A stretch of DNA of 64,000 nucleotides from Qipengyuania vulgaris (GTDB lineage: Bacteria > Pseudomonadota > Alphaproteobacteria > Sphingomonadales > Sphingomonadaceae): the NCBI GenBank assembly GCA_000756795.1, contig CCSI01000004.1:124001-188000 (forward strand). Direction: 5' to 3'. Position 1 is the stretch's first letter. The number at the start of each line of letters is the position of its first letter. A program made the translations under genes and the position numbers. Shown here in pieces: positions 63,408 to 64,000 of this stretch. A model generated the notes under the pieces. It was not told the origin of the DNA. It made no database searches and saw only the letters and a list, made by a program, of their open reading frames with translations.

Positions 63408-64000
63408 ATGAAAATCACTATGGGTCGCCTCGCGACCGTAAGCCTCGTCGCGCTTGCGGGTGCCGGCATTGCTGCGCCTGCCGCAGCTCAGAAAATCGAC
63501 AACCAGTATGTCTGCGTCTTCAACCCAGGCCTCGTCGCCAAGGGTCAGGTGAAGGCTGAAGCCAACCGTTCGGCAAACGCTGCCGGTGCCAAGGTGAAGT
63601 TCACCTATGAACGCACCATCCGCGGTTTCGCCGTGAACGCGGCCCCGCAGGCTGTCGCCAACATGCAGGCCAAGAACCCGCGCATCGCCTATTGCGAGCA
63701 AGACCAGGTCTATTCGACCAGCGCTCCGCCTCCGGGCAAGGGTCCGGGCAAGGGCGGCGATGACGGCGGCAGCGGCAGCGGCCCCGCACAGACCACGCCT
63801 TGGGGCATCACCCGCGTCGGCGGCGGCCAGACCGGTGCCACCGGCCGTGCCTTCGTGATCGACAGCGGTGTCGACCTCGACCACCCCGATCTCAATGTGA
63901 ACGTCGGCCTCTCGGCCAACTTCACCCGTGACAAGAACGCCGACGACGGCAATGGCCACGGCACGCATGTCGCCGGCACCATCGCGGCGATCGACAACGA
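63408..64000 (+). CDS. Subtilisin-family (S8) serine protease, 3' end cut
   Basis: The visible 197 residues start with a signal peptide (MKITMGRLATVSLVALAGAG...AAPAAAQ), then an I9 inhibitor-like propeptide (YVCVFNPGLVAKGQVKAEANR, VANMQAKNPRIAYCEQDQ), a Gly/Pro/Lys linker, and the start of the protease domain. The catalytic aspartate is Asp152 in VIDSGVD and the catalytic histidine His184 in GHGTHVAGT. The serine lies beyond the window. The architecture is of the proteinase K type. No ribosome-binding site stronger than GAAGGG is evident. Confidence 0.93.
   Translation, partial: MKITMGRLATVSLVALAGAGIAAPAAAQKIDNQYVCVFNPGLVAKGQVKAEANRSANAAGAKVKFTYERTIRGFAVNAAPQAVANMQAKNPRIAYCEQDQVYSTSAPPPGKGPGKGGDDGGSGSGPAQTTPWGITRVGGGQTGATGRAFVIDSGVDLDHPDLNVNVGLSANFTRDKNADDGNGHGTHVAGTIAAIDN

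Overview
The window reads as one contiguous piece of chromosome from a GC-rich alphaproteobacterium, most likely a sphingomonad of the Erythrobacter/Qipengyuania type. The reasons are the ChvI-ChvG-HprK-RapZ-EIIA-HPr operon, a CcrM-type methyltransferase, an HWE-family histidine kinase, split pntA genes, an aa3 oxidase subunit IV, and many sphingomonad-style secreted proteins. I assign about 62 protein genes. I see no rRNA, tRNA, CRISPR array, prophage or insertion sequence. The first gene (asparaginase) and the last (subtilase) are cut by the window edges.

Layout. 1-9.0 kb: asparaginase, an MDR oxidoreductase, truA-fmt, recR, def, rmuC, a PilZ protein and a lipoprotein amidohydrolase. 9.0-14.3 kb (minus strand): a phosphotransfer operon, chvI-chvG-hprK-rapZ-EIIA-HPr, ending in an rRNA methyltransferase gene; the gluconeogenic gene pckA diverges from it. 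16.2-22.8 kb: glutaminyl cyclotransferase, a cyclic-nucleotide-domain/flavoprotein fusion, DUF885, DUF3597, TonB and an alpha/beta hydrolase. 23.0-25.4 kb: two cysteine desulfurases and a ferredoxin with overlapping ends. 25.5-31.5 kb: an unknown secreted protein, a PfpI/DJ-1 protein, a bacterial voltage-gated sodium channel, parC and a small exported protein. 31.8-40.3 kb: an unusual cluster of an M48-like metallopeptidase, an 1835-residue kinase-remnant/DUF4011/SF1-helicase/nuclease-like/WGR protein, and a convergent DUF4132-related protein. 40.3-46.4 kb: cca, Nudix, DUF1285, GNAT, PQQ-type sugar dehydrogenase, rnhB and an FAA-hydrolase-like protein. 46.7-55.0 kb: ccrM, HWE kinase, ccdA with a thioredoxin, folP, an MFS pump, an SDR and a degenerate NtrC-type regulator. 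55.2-58.8 kb: oxidase subunit IV and the pntAA-pntAB-pntB transhydrogenase operon, interrupted by a DUF559 nuclease gene lying between inverted palindromic repeats. 58.8-64.0 kb: a beta-helix protein paired with a diheme cytochrome, an alpha/beta hydrolase, a racemase-family protein and the start of a subtilase.

The most unusual items are three. The 31.8-40.3 kb cluster resembles known DUF4011-helicase defence proteins but has extra parts. The DUF559 gene is bounded by about 52-bp inverted REP-like repeats and spliced in frame-coupled fashion into the pnt operon. The NtrC-like regulator has lost its Walker B glutamate, the GAFTGA threonine and the arginine-finger region.

All calls come from reading the sequence and from remembered family signatures. 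No database search was run. Start codons were chosen from Shine-Dalgarno-like sequences, gene overlaps and the expected N-termini.
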